Assembly (NCBI RefSeq): GCF_029607905.1
Contig: NZ_JAPHEH010000001.1
Span: 959,530-1,023,529 of the forward strand
Direction of reading: 5' to 3'
Source of the DNA: Thiovibrio frasassiensis
GTDB lineage: Bacteria > Desulfobacterota > Desulfobulbia > Desulfobulbales > Desulfurivibrionaceae
DNA length: 64,000 nt
Both the position numbers and the translations under genes were made by a program. A model generated the notes under the pieces. It ran no database searches. It was not told the origin of the DNA and saw nothing but the letters and a program-made list of their open reading frames with translations. Below are positions 8,765 to 16,420 of the stretch, piece after piece; within the stretch, counting starts at the first letter, position 1; the number at the start of each line of letters is the position of its first letter.

Positions 8765-9534
8765 TGGCCTTTGGAAAAAGCTTCGACGAGATCTTGAACG
8801 GCATTCTGACCGACTTTCAAAACATTTTCCCTGGCGTTGATGTCTCCCAGGGGAGCCTCGCCTATATGAAGGCAGCGGGCTACGCCTCGGCCTTGTGGGG
8901 GCTTTACAAATATCAGCACTGGATCAGCAGGCAGGCGTTTCCGGATACAGCCGACACCGAGGCCCTGGAGCATCATGCCTGGGTTCGCGGCGTTCCCCGC
9001 ACGGCTGGAGAGAATGATGCCGACTACCTGGCGCGGTTGCTCGGTTACATCCGGCAGCCACCGGCCGGGGGCAACAAATACGATTATGAAAAATGGGCAA
9101 AGGAGGTCGATGATGTGCAGGCTGCCTATGCCTTCCCGCTGGCCCAGGGGGCAGAGAGCGTGGATGTGGTTATCCTGGCCAACGCGACCACCACCGGCTC
9201 CGAGATTCCGGATCAGGCTTTGATTGATGCCGTGGCCGCTTATATCGCCGATCTCCGCCCGGTGGGAGCGCGGTTTGTCCGAATCCTGGCCCCGACCATT
9301 GTTCTCCAGGACGTGACCATGACCGGGGTGGGCAGCGCCTTGGCCGCAGCAGTGCAAGCCGACATCGAGGCATATCTGACGGTCTTTGAGCCTGGGCAAG
9401 AGCTGTATCTGCCGCAGCTGTCTGCCCGTGCCACGGAAAATGGGGCAGGCAATCCGGTGATCTCGTTACCGGCTGCCACGGTTACTCCGGCATCCTATGA
9501 AATGCTGCGGCCAGGAGTGATCGATGTCAGTTAA
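8764..9534 (+). CDS. baseplate J-like protein, Mu gp47-like
   Basis: The 256-residue protein fits the baseplate J family: an N-terminal helical part with 'AFPDTADTEALEHHAWVRGVPR', then 'NDADYLARLLGYIRQPPAGGNKYDYEKWA', then alternating strands toward the C-terminus. It forms the outer wedge and anchors fibres. I place the start at ATG 8764, which shares a base with the upstream TGA, rather than the in-frame GTG one codon earlier. It is shorter than Mu gp47, with a compact C-terminal domain. Confidence 0.9.
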   Translation: MAFGKSFDEILNGILTDFQNIFPGVDVSQGSLAYMKAAGYASALWGLYKYQHWISRQAFPDTADTEALEHHAWVRGVPRTAGENDADYLARLLGYIRQPPAGGNKYDYEKWAKEVDDVQAAYAFPLAQGAESVDVVILANATTTGSEIPDQALIDAVAAYIADLRPVGARFVRILAPTIVLQDVTMTGVGSALAAAVQADIEAYLTVFEPGQELYLPQLSARATENGAGNPVISLPAATVTPASYEMLRPGVIDVS

Positions 9535-10078
9535 CAAAGACACCCTGCGCCTCCTGTTTCCGGTTGAGTTAGGTGGCGACCATGACGCGGATCTGGAGCT
9601 GGATGCCAAGCATCTGGACATCGCCCAGGCCAGCGCCGAGACCTTGCTCACGGAGATGTTCCCGGACACCACAAACCTGCTGCTTGTCGACTGGGAGCGG
9701 GTGCTCGGCTTGACGCCCGGTGTGGATGACCCGCTGCAATACCGCCGCGGCAAGATCGTGCGGAAAATACGCGAAAAGGGCGGGCTCTCGATCCCTTACT
9801 TTATCCGTCTGGCCGAGGCCCTGGGCTACGTGGTCGAGATCGTAGAGCCGCTGCCGTTCATGGCGGGCTGGGGAGCTGCCGGAGATGAACTGTTTGATGA
9901 CTCGGTCATCTATCAGTGGGGGCTGGAGATATACAATCAGCCGATCTATGAGTTTCGGGCGGATGGATCTGCGGCGGGAGAGATGTTGTCCTGGTGGGAT
10001 TCGCAAACCCTGCTGGAGGAGTTGTTCAGGGAGCTGAAGCCTGCGCACACCTTCGTTTACTTCAGCTACATTATATAA
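9524..10078 (+). CDS. tail protein, Mu gp48-like (DUF2313/YmfQ)
   Basis: The 184-residue product matches the YmfQ/DUF2313 family, with 'LLLVDWERVLGLTPG', then 'QYRRGKIVRKIREKGGLSIPYFIRLAEALGY', then the late 'ELKPAHTFVYF' motif. Its gene lies between baseplate J and the tail fibre in nearly all Mu-like phages, where it is thought to connect fibre to baseplate. It overlaps gp47 by 11 bp. Confidence 0.9.
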   Translation: MSVNKDTLRLLFPVELGGDHDADLELDAKHLDIAQASAETLLTEMFPDTTNLLLVDWERVLGLTPGVDDPLQYRRGKIVRKIREKGGLSIPYFIRLAEALGYVVEIVEPLPFMAGWGAAGDELFDDSVIYQWGLEIYNQPIYEFRADGSAAGEMLSWWDSQTLLEELFRELKPAHTFVYFSYII

Positions 10079-10087
10079 GGAGGAACC

Positions 10088-11440
10088 ATGCGAAGAATAG
10101 GAACGCAAGACGGGCTTTTTAATGGGGGAGATCCGGCGACCAACACCAAGGGTACGGTAGTTACCGACGACTGGCTGAATGCGGTGCAAGAAGAGTTGGC
10201 TGGGGTTGTGGAGGGACTTGGGGGAACACTCGACCCGTTGGATAACGGACAGCTTTTTGACTGGCTGCTTGCCTCGTTTGCCATGAAGAGCGGCTCAGTA
10301 ACTCAGCTTTTTCGGGCCGCTACTGCCGTAGGCTCTAGCGATGTGGTTCCGCTGGCGCAGGTTCAAAGCCTGATTGCCGGGGTAAACAACAACCCCTACG
10401 GCTTCTACAAGCGCGAATCAGGCAGCCAGGCCTTCACCAAAACCGGCGCGTCCACCATCTCCGTCAAGGCTGGGGTGGTGGCTATTGTTGGCTCCACCAA
10501 GGTTTCCGCCGCTGTGGATACCGCCATAGTCATGCCCGCCCTCACCGCAGGCACCGACTACGCCATCTACGCCTGCACCGATGGCACCGTGCGGGCCGAT
10601 GCCTCGTTTACCGCGCCCACGGGCTACACCACCGAAACCTCGCGGCTCATCGGCGGCTTTCACTATGGCCTGGTGGCCCCTGGCACCACCGTGGCGGGCG
10701 GCTCGTTCGCCACTACGGACAACGGTATGATCTGGACCCAGGCGGATGTTGATCTCATTGCCGGGATCAATGCCTGGTCGATTTGGGATCTCCGATGGCG
10801 GGCTTCGTCCAACGATTCGTTGCTGCGGGCGCAGAAGGGATTTACGTTTGTCAACGGGTTGTGGGTGGCCAACTATCTCTGCTCCACCGACCATATCGCC
10901 AACGGGCTATCCAAGGCAGGCACCAACATCGCCTCCGGCACGGTCTTGCCTAAAAAGCCGCTTGCCTTTGGCGGCGATGGCACCGTCACGTATCCAAATA
11001 TGAATTGGTGGACGGCAAACGAGATCGTCCGGGCCTATGGCGCCAAGCTCATGCGGGAGAGCCTCTTTGTGGATGCCGCTTTCGGGGTGACGGAGAATCA
11101 GTCCATCGACTCCACCGCTGCTACCTACCCCACCACCCAACGCAACGCTGGCTACACCAGTAAGTATGGGTTGGAGCAGGCTAGCGGGCATCATTATACC
11201 TGGGGGGAGGACACTGGCCAGTTTTACGACACCACGACATGGTCGTGGAAGGCCGTCAACGGAGGCCGAGGACAAGTCGACACTCAAGGCACCTACGGTT
11301 TAGCTCGGGTTCTCTTGGGCGGCCATCGGGCGCACGGCGTCAACTCCGGTTCGCGGAGCTCGTACTGGTCCGACTCCCCGTGGGACTCGTACTGGCCTAT
11401 GGGTGTCCGCGCCGCCTGTGACCACCTGAATCTTGTGTAG
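10088..11440 (+). CDS. tail fibre protein with a DGR-type variable C-type-lectin C-terminus
   Basis: The 450-residue protein has a fibre-like N-terminus ('VVTDDWLNAVQEELAGVVEGLG', residues ~24-45) and a Thr/Ala/Gly-rich shaft. Its C-terminal domain (about 330-450) ends 'GLARVLLGG-H-R-A-HG-NSGSR', then W427, 'SPW' at 430-432, W436, 'G-R' and 'CDHLNLV'. That skeleton of constant G, R, W, P and CDHL residues around changeable positions is the signature of DGR target proteins (Mtd-like C-type lectin folds). Many variable codons (TAC, TCC, GAC, CAC) can be derived from AAC by changing only adenines. The DGR hairpin follows at the stop codon. The AGGAGG site overlaps the gp48 stop. Confidence 0.88.
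   Translation: MRRIGTQDGLFNGGDPATNTKGTVVTDDWLNAVQEELAGVVEGLGGTLDPLDNGQLFDWLLASFAMKSGSVTQLFRAATAVGSSDVVPLAQVQSLIAGVNNNPYGFYKRESGSQAFTKTGASTISVKAGVVAIVGSTKVSAAVDTAIVMPALTAGTDYAIYACTDGTVRADASFTAPTGYTTETSRLIGGFHYGLVAPGTTVAGGSFATTDNGMIWTQADVDLIAGINAWSIWDLRWRASSNDSLLRAQKGFTFVNGLWVANYLCSTDHIANGLSKAGTNIASGTVLPKKPLAFGGDGTVTYPNMNWWTANEIVRAYGAKLMRESLFVDAAFGVTENQSIDSTAATYPTTQRNAGYTSKYGLEQASGHHYTWGEDTGQFYDTTTWSWKAVNGGRGQVDTQGTYGLARVLLGGHRAHGVNSGSRSSYWSDSPWDSYWPMGVRAACDHLNLV
11324..11401 (+). other. candidate DGR variable region (VR)
   Basis: This covers codons 413-438 of the fibre gene. Constant codons for G, S-R, W, P-W and S alternate with likely diversified codons (CAT, CAC, TAC, TCC, GAC, CCT). The GC-rich constant block 11402-11428 after it is where the initiation-of-mutagenic-homing (IMH) sequence of known DGRs lies. 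The boundaries are estimates because no template repeat is in view for alignment. Confidence 0.65.
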
Positions 11441-11458
11441 CCGGGCGACAGCCCGGCT
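11439..11458 (+). promoter_or_regulatory. DGR-type hairpin/cruciform, 8-bp stem with GACA loop
   Basis: AGCCGGGC (11439-11446) and GCCCGGCT (11451-11458) are exact reverse complements around GACA. Characterised DGRs need an inverted repeat just 3' of the IMH with an 8-bp stem and a GRNA tetraloop; GACA fits GRNA. It begins in the last two bases of the fibre stop codon. It has only a short T run, so a terminator role is less likely. Confidence 0.75.
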
Positions 11459-11470
11459 TTGGAAAAAATT

Positions 11471-11551
11471 ATGATGGGGAATGCCATGGAAAGAACCAGC
11501 CAACGGGTCAAAACCCACAACCTGCTGAACCGCCTGGAGGTAGCTGTATGA
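11471..11551 (+). CDS. 26-codon ORF between the DGR hairpin and the fibre chaperone gene
   Basis: ATG 11471 opens MMGNAMERTSQRVKTHNLLN, and the frame ends at TGA 11549-11551. The TGA overlaps the next gene's ATG (ATGA at 11548-11551). Spacing and overlap suggest a translated coupling ORF, but no clear ribosome binding site precedes it and the peptide resembles nothing I know. It may simply be the spacer that carries the downstream GGAGGTAG site. Confidence 0.35.
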   Translation: MMGNAMERTSQRVKTHNLLNRLEVAV

Positions 11552-11982
11552 ACTATTATCACCCCGAGACCTTGGAACATATCCGCAACCCGCTGCCAGC
11601 CGTGGCTGATTGGGCCGGGAGCACGGAGCTGGAGCCGCCCGCCTATAACCCCCAGGCTGAGAGTTGTCGGTTTGTGGCCGGGGTGTGGGCCGTGGAGGTG
11701 AATGCGCCGCCTGCGCCGACCATTAAAGAGTATCAGGATGCGGTGCAGGCGATGCTGGACGCCAAGGCGCGGGAGAAAAACTACGAAGGCATCCTGTCGC
11801 TATGCTCATACGTGACCAGCACGAACCCCACATTTGCAGCCGAGGCCGCCGCCGGGGTGGCTGGCCGGGATGCAGCTTGGTCCACTTGTTATCAAGCTCT
11901 TGCGGATGTGCAGAACAACCTGCGCACCGCACCGACGGTGGCGGGATTGCTGGCTGAAATTCCGGCTATTGTGTGGCCATGA
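11548..11982 (+). CDS. probable tail fibre assembly protein
   Basis: The 144-residue protein begins 'MNYYHPETLEHIRNPLP', like the small chaperone-type proteins that follow fibre genes and help the fibre fold or attach. The central helical segment 'TIKEYQDAVQAMLDAKAREKNYEGILSLCSYV' resembles the DUF4376-type core of such proteins. A GGAGGTAG site precedes the ATG. It overlaps the next gene by 4 bp (ATGA). Confidence 0.7.
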   Translation: MNYYHPETLEHIRNPLPAVADWAGSTELEPPAYNPQAESCRFVAGVWAVEVNAPPAPTIKEYQDAVQAMLDAKAREKNYEGILSLCSYVTSTNPTFAAEAAAGVAGRDAAWSTCYQALADVQNNLRTAPTVAGLLAEIPAIVWP

Positions 11983-12209
11983 AACAGGTCGCCATCGCCA
12001 TTGACCAGCTCCTGAATGCAATCCTGGGCGGCTGGGCGGACGAGACCCTATCTGCCCGCATGTGGCGGCACCGGGCTTTGCCATGGTGGCGGGAGGCACG
12101 GTGGCTGGTTGACAAGCTGTTTTTCTGGCAACCGAACCATTGCTACCAGTCTTTTGTTTCGGAGTTGCAGCGCAAGCAGTTGCCGGAAGATTATCAAGAG
12201 GGAATGTAA
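11979..12209 (+). CDS. small conserved prophage protein of unknown function
   Basis: This 76-residue protein (MKQVAIAIDQLLNAILGGWA...) resembles a widespread small prophage protein with the 'IDQL-N---GGWADET-S-R-WR' and 'LFFW---HC--S---E---RQLP' patterns. Relatives are sometimes labelled helicase-like without evidence; no function is known. ATG 11979 overlaps the preceding stop by 4 bp, preferred over the in-frame GTG 11973. It is the last gene before the structured non-coding stretch upstream of dam. Confidence 0.7.
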   Translation: MKQVAIAIDQLLNAILGGWADETLSARMWRHRALPWWREARWLVDKLFFWQPNHCYQSFVSELQRKQLPEDYQEGM

Positions 12210-12212
12210 GGA

Positions 12213-12319
12213 CGGGACTGGGGGCTGCGTCAACAGCCCCCGAACCATCCACCCGTGCGAACACACGGAATGGAGGCCCGCAGGAATACCTGCTTTCGTC
12301 CCGGTGCTGTGGTACAGCA
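12213..12319 (+). ncRNA. candidate structured RNA, multi-stem junction upstream of dam
   Basis: The 157-bp gap before dam folds into nested helices. A closing stem CGGGAC (12213-12218) pairs with GTCCCG (12298-12303). Inside it are three hairpins: an 8-bp stem 12220-12227/12234-12241, a 5-bp stem 12253-12257/12264-12268 extended by CCAT/ATGG (12245-12248/12270-12273), and GCAGG/CCTGC (12280-12284/12289-12293). A further hairpin, TGCTGT/ACAGCA (12305-12310/12314-12319), follows. No T-tract follows. It matches no tRNA or riboswitch class I can name. In Mu the modification gene at this position is controlled post-transcriptionally, so a leader regulator of dam is conceivable. Confidence 0.45.
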
Positions 12320-12366
12320 GCCAAGGAACGTAGCATAATGCCTGCCCATATTCAAGGACGGAAACA

Positions 12367-13131
12367 ATGGGCTCACTGATACCGTATTTTGGAGGCAAGA
12401 CCAGACTCGCAAAACGCATCATCGAGAAGATCCCGGCACATGGCTGTTATGTGGAGGTGTTTGCAGGGAGTGCCACGGTGCTCTTCACCAAGGAGCCATC
12501 CAGGGCCGAGGTGCTGAATGACTTCGACCAAGAACTGGTCACGTTGTACCGGGTGATCAAGCACCACCCCCTGGAGTTCCACCGCCAGTTCGAGTTGAGC
12601 CTGGTGAGCCGCGATGAATTCGCGCGGATGCTGCAAGTGGTGCCGGAAACCCTCACCGATATACAGCGGGCGGTGCGCTATTTCTACCTGCAAAAGAACA
12701 GCTTCGGCGGCAAGGTCACTGGCCAGACCTTCGGCACCTCCACCTCTGGCCCTCCTCGGCTCAACCTGTTCAACCTAGAGCGCACCATTCATGACGCCTG
12801 GCTGCGCCTCGCCCAGGTGACCATCGAGCGGTTGGACTTCCGGAAGCTGATTCCCAAATACGACCGCCCGCACACCCTCTTCTTCCTCGACCCACCGTAC
12901 TGGCAGATCCCCGGCTATCGCCACGATTTTAAGGAGCAGGACTTCCACGACCTGGCCAGTACCCTCTCAAGCATCCAGGGGCGTTTTTTGATGACCATCA
13001 ACGATACGGCGGAGGTGCGGGAGATATTCAGGATGTTTAAGATCGAGGAGGTGAAGCTACGGTATTCGATGAGCCGAAATGGCAATGCCAGGAGTAAGGA
13101 GCACACCGAGTTGTTGGTGGCGAATTACTGA
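12367..13131 (+). CDS. dam: DNA adenine N6-methyltransferase, D12/Dam class
   Basis: The 254-residue enzyme has the class layout. An N-terminal 'IPYFGGKTRLAKRII' contains the GGK substrate loop, 'YVEVFAGSATVLF' (FxGxG-like SAM motif) lies about residue 28-40, and the catalytic DPPY is within 'LFFLDPPYWQIPGY' (about 176-179). It transfers methyl from SAM to adenine N6, for which the Dam site is typically GATC; specificity cannot be read here. Phage Dam usually protects the genome from host restriction or times transposition genes. It is the rightmost recognisable phage gene and corresponds in position to mom of Mu. Confidence 0.9.
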   Translation: MGSLIPYFGGKTRLAKRIIEKIPAHGCYVEVFAGSATVLFTKEPSRAEVLNDFDQELVTLYRVIKHHPLEFHRQFELSLVSRDEFARMLQVVPETLTDIQRAVRYFYLQKNSFGGKVTGQTFGTSTSGPPRLNLFNLERTIHDAWLRLAQVTIERLDFRKLIPKYDRPHTLFFLDPPYWQIPGYRHDFKEQDFHDLASTLSSIQGRFLMTINDTAEVREIFRMFKIEEVKLRYSMSRNGNARSKEHTELLVANY

Positions 13132-13297
13132 TGCGGTGTTGATGGTTTTGAATTAGAATTTTTCTGCGTTTACTTGCAAGATTTTCTTATTTTGCGTGCG
13201 AGCTTACACCCAAAAGTGATAGATTATTTTCGACATTATACTCGCCTCTCTACCCAGCTTGAAAATCCAGATCATCCACCAGACGGAGGACTGACTC
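13132..13297. other. AT-rich gap, likely containing the right end of the prophage
   Basis: These 166 bp separate the last phage gene from a typical chromosomal gene and are clearly more AT-rich than either side. A Mu-like element should end here in CA next to a 5-bp target duplication. I see related TTTTxTGCGT-type stretches at about 13159 and 13194 that might be transposase sites, but no convincing end sequence. The last ~20 bp hold the GGAGG site of the downstream gene. Confidence 0.3.
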
Positions 13298-14443
13298 ATG
13301 TTTGACTTCACCTTTCACAACCCAACCAAGATTATCTTCGGCGCAGACAAAGAGAGTCTGATCGGCTCGGAACTGACCGCCGCCGGGATCACCAAGGTGC
13401 TGTTGGTCTATGGCCGGAACTCGGTGGTCAAAAGCGGTCTGCTCGACCGGGTCCTGGCCAACCTCACAGCCAGCGGTATCGGTTGCACTCAGTTTGGCGG
13501 GGTGGACTCCAATCCGGTGCTTTCCCATACCAGGGAAGGCGTGGCCCTGGCCAAGCGGGATCAGGTGGAGGCGATTTTGGCGGTGGGCGGCGGCTCGGTC
13601 CTGGACGAGGCCAAGGCCATCGCGGTCGGCGCCCTGAGCGACAAGGATGTCTGGCAGTTCTTTGTCGGCAAAGAGGTGGAACGCGCCCTGCCTGTCTTCA
13701 CCGTCCTGACCCTGGCCGCCACCGGCAGCGAGATGAACGGCAACTCGGTGGTCACCAATGCGGAAACCAAGCAGAAATACAACATCGCCTCGCCCCACGT
13801 CTACCCCAAGGTCTCCATCCTCAACCCGGAGCTGACCCATTCCGTGCCCCTGAATTACACGGCCTACAGCGCGGTGGACGCCATCGCCCATGTCCTCGAG
13901 GGCTACTTCACCAAAGAGCCCGGCACCCATCTCCAGGACCGGCTGGTGGAAGGGATCATCAAAACGGTGATCGAAACCACCGACCTGATCATGGCCGAAC
14001 CCAGCCACGCCAAGGCACGCGCTTCCTTCATGTGGACCGCCACCCTGGCTTTGAACGGCCTGACCCCGGCCGGGATCGGGGAATACAGCTTTCCCAACCA
14101 CATGATCGAGCACGCCATGAGCGCCATCTACAACATCCCGCACGGGGCAGGCCTTTCCATCGTGCTGCCCGCCTGGATGAAGTGGTATGAGGCAAAAAAC
14201 CCCAGCCAGTTTGCCCGCTTTGCCAAGGAGATTTTCGGGCTCGATTCCGGCAAGGCAGGGATTGCCGCGCTGGAGCAGTGGTTTGTCACGATCAAGTCCC
14301 CGGTGCGGTTGGCTGAGGCGGAGATCCCGGCCACCGACATCGAGAAAATCGCCGAGAATGCCGAAGGGCTGGCCAAACAATGGGGGATCGGCGGGCTCTA
14401 CCCCAAGGAAACCATCGCAGAGATCCTGCGGCTGGCGGTGTAG
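13298..14443 (+). CDS. iron-containing alcohol dehydrogenase (YqhD/butanol dehydrogenase type)
   Basis: This 381-residue type III alcohol dehydrogenase has the NAD(P)-binding 'AVGGGSVLDEAKAIA' loop. It also has the metal-ligand region 'DAIAHVLEGYF' and a later 'H-IEHAMSAIYNIPHGAGLSIVLP', where D and H residues bind Fe or Zn. It resembles the YqhD/BDH branch that reduces short-chain aldehydes. In an anaerobe it would recycle cofactors during fermentation or detoxify aldehydes. A clear GGAGG lies 8 bp before ATG. It converges on the radical SAM gene across an AT-rich inverted repeat. Confidence 0.93.
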   Translation: MFDFTFHNPTKIIFGADKESLIGSELTAAGITKVLLVYGRNSVVKSGLLDRVLANLTASGIGCTQFGGVDSNPVLSHTREGVALAKRDQVEAILAVGGGSVLDEAKAIAVGALSDKDVWQFFVGKEVERALPVFTVLTLAATGSEMNGNSVVTNAETKQKYNIASPHVYPKVSILNPELTHSVPLNYTAYSAVDAIAHVLEGYFTKEPGTHLQDRLVEGIIKTVIETTDLIMAEPSHAKARASFMWTATLALNGLTPAGIGEYSFPNHMIEHAMSAIYNIPHGAGLSIVLPAWMKWYEAKNPSQFARFAKEIFGLDSGKAGIAALEQWFVTIKSPVRLAEAEIPATDIEKIAENAEGLAKQWGIGGLYPKETIAEILRLAV

Positions 14444-14455
14444 ACAGGAGTTAAA

Positions 14456-14539
14456 AGTGAAAAGTTAAAAATGAAGAATGAAAAGTTAAGGGAAAGTTTT
14501 CCCGCTCTTCACCTCATTTTTCATTTTTAACTTTTCACT
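14456..14539. repeat. 20-bp AT-rich inverted repeat between convergent genes
   Basis: AGTGAAAAGTTAAAAATGAA (14456-14475) is the exact reverse complement of 14520-14539. Inside is a second hairpin, GGGAAA/TTTCCC (14490-14503). The right arm overlaps the last codons of the DUF4080 gene. A related motif occurs at about 16384-16416, so this looks like a dispersed AT-rich repeat. It could serve as a bidirectional terminator for the two converging genes. Confidence 0.7.
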
Positions 14540-16235
14540 GCCCTTTTCCCTTCTCTTCCGGGAAAAACACCGTATGCTGCTGGCGTTGATGCCCTGCGAC
14601 GCATTCCTGTTCCGGCAGGAAGCAGACATAGCCGCTTTGGCTTGACTGACCTTTGGATTCCGCCAAGCCGACCGCCTGCAGCAATTGCCCGGAAAACCTG
14701 GCAAAAATCCCCCGCTTGAAAAACTCGTTCTTGGTCAGCCGGGTATATTGCGGCGGAAGGGATTCCGGCAGATGGAGCCAGAGATAATCCCTGATCTCCT
14801 TGGACGACTCTGCGATAAGATAGGGGGGCATAATCCTCTGCCCGCTCACCAGCCAATCAAAGCGGAGCAGCTCACAAAACAGCTCCCCATCCTCCCGGGT
14901 CCGCGCCAGCTCCACCAGCATCCTGGTCATGAGCTCCTGGGTTTTCGCCAGAGAGAAAAAACCCGCCGTCTGACAGACGGTGAGTAATTGGGCGAAGAAG
15001 CCGAAAGGCTCATCGCCTTTTTTCATGATATAATTCAAGGTGTTACGGAAAAATCGGTTGTTGTAAAAGGCCTCCAGGCACTCGCCCAGCCAGTACAGGC
15101 GGCGCAGCTGGGCATGGTCCAGCCAGCGGGTGGCCAGCACCGAATAGGGCGGCGTGGCCGAGCTGACGAGAGCGAACTCCACTGCAGCCCGACTGATCGG
15201 GGTGCCGGGCAGCACCTTGAGCAAGCCCATCTGCAGATGGTGGGGCGCCATGGCCAAGGCCTCGTTCAACGAGGTCCGAAAGGTTGCTTCCGTTTCATAA
15301 GGAAGCCCTAAGATCAGATCCAGATGGAGGTGGATGTTGTCCAACCCCACCAGGCGCCGGATATTCTCCCCGGCCCGGGCCAGATCCATTTTCCGATTCA
15401 CCGCCTGAAGGGTCTCCGGATTGGTGGACTGCAAGCCGATCTCAAACTGAAAGCGGTCGTGGGGAACCTGGGTCAGGAAAGCGAACATCTCTTCAGTGAA
15501 GAGATCCGGGGCGATCTCGAAATGAAAAAGGGTCTCCCCCGGCTGGGCCAGGAGAAACCGCCAGATGGCCAGGGCCCGCTCGGGCAGCCCGTTGAAGGTC
15601 CGATCCACAAAACGGATGATCTTCGGTCCATGGACCAGGATTATCGCCAGCTCCCGGTAGACCTCGTCAAGCTCCCGATACCGCACCCCATGCTCCACCG
15701 AAGAAAGGCAGTAACTGCAGGAAAAAGGGCAGCCGCGGGAAGATTCGTAGTAGATATTGCGGTTTTCCAGATGGGCGGCGAAATCGGGCTCCAGATACGG
15801 CATGGCAAATGGGGGGTTACCTGCAGCCCGGTACTCGGACTGCAGGGTTTTGGCGGCCAGATCGCGGAAGAAATCCTCCCCCAACCCTTCCACCTCGCCC
15901 CGGACAATGGCGCACCCTGCGGGCAAACTTTCCGGCCCCATGAAGGTTGCCTCGGGCCCGCCCAGGATGATCACCACTTCGGGCAGGACCCGCCGCAGGT
16001 CGCCAACCAACCGCAGGGTGTACTCGGCATTCCAGATGTATACGGAAAAACAGATAAGCTCCGGCTGATCGCCGGTGATCCGCAGCAGGGTCTGGTAATA
16101 GGGATCGTTGATCGTAAACTGGTGCAGGACGAGGGAGCTTTCCGGCAGCCCCTGCGCCAGGACGTTACGCACATGAAAGAGCGCCGGGCAAGAATGGGAG
16201 TAGCGGGCATTGAGGGTAATCAGGCTGATTTGCAT
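14535..16235 (-). CDS. B12-binding domain radical SAM protein (DUF4080)
   Basis: The 566-residue protein starts with a cobalamin-binding-like Rossmann domain (about 1-130). The radical SAM core follows with the cluster motif C169-x3-C173-x2-C176 in 'SSRGCPFSCSYC', then the C-terminal DUF4080 region from about 385. Relatives are numerous in anaerobes, but the substrate is unknown; methylation or rearrangement chemistry using SAM and a corrinoid is the expectation. The N-terminal domain lacks a clear DxHxxG histidine, so B12 may bind base-off without His or not at all. It stands alone between convergent adh and divergent lgt. Confidence 0.9.
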   Translation of the reverse strand: MQISLITLNARYSHSCPALFHVRNVLAQGLPESSLVLHQFTINDPYYQTLLRITGDQPELICFSVYIWNAEYTLRLVGDLRRVLPEVVIILGGPEATFMGPESLPAGCAIVRGEVEGLGEDFFRDLAAKTLQSEYRAAGNPPFAMPYLEPDFAAHLENRNIYYESSRGCPFSCSYCLSSVEHGVRYRELDEVYRELAIILVHGPKIIRFVDRTFNGLPERALAIWRFLLAQPGETLFHFEIAPDLFTEEMFAFLTQVPHDRFQFEIGLQSTNPETLQAVNRKMDLARAGENIRRLVGLDNIHLHLDLILGLPYETEATFRTSLNEALAMAPHHLQMGLLKVLPGTPISRAAVEFALVSSATPPYSVLATRWLDHAQLRRLYWLGECLEAFYNNRFFRNTLNYIMKKGDEPFGFFAQLLTVCQTAGFFSLAKTQELMTRMLVELARTREDGELFCELLRFDWLVSGQRIMPPYLIAESSKEIRDYLWLHLPESLPPQYTRLTKNEFFKRGIFARFSGQLLQAVGLAESKGQSSQSGYVCFLPEQECVAGHQRQQHTVFFPEEKGKGQ

Positions 16236-16420
16236 TGTCTAACCTGCCGGGAAGAGGTACATATTCATTGTTACCGCAGAAGCGCAGGTAAGCAAACTGG
16301 ATGAAAGTCCGAAGGTACACCATTTAATTTTTAAAACAATTCTATTCGCGTCTCTACGCCTTTGCGTTCAGTTTTCACCATTGAACTTTTCATTCTTAAC
16401 TTTCAACTTGTAACTATCCC

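Noticed and set aside
12213-12303. Cloverleaf-like fold that might be a tRNA
   Set aside because: Lacks a T-loop, a seven-base anticodon loop and a seven-base acceptor stem; stem lengths do not fit.
12210-12366. Possible DGR template repeat or accessory (avd) gene near the fibre
   Set aside because: The sequence bears no resemblance to the variable region, and no frame encodes an Avd-like or RT-like protein.
12140-12379. Com-like regulator of the methylase
   Set aside because: No frame shows the paired CxxC zinc finger of Com; the open frames are shadows.
15324-16304. Long open frame opposite the radical SAM gene, and similar antisense frames elsewhere
   Set aside because: High-GC codon bias opens these frames; their translations have no family features and overlap clear genes.
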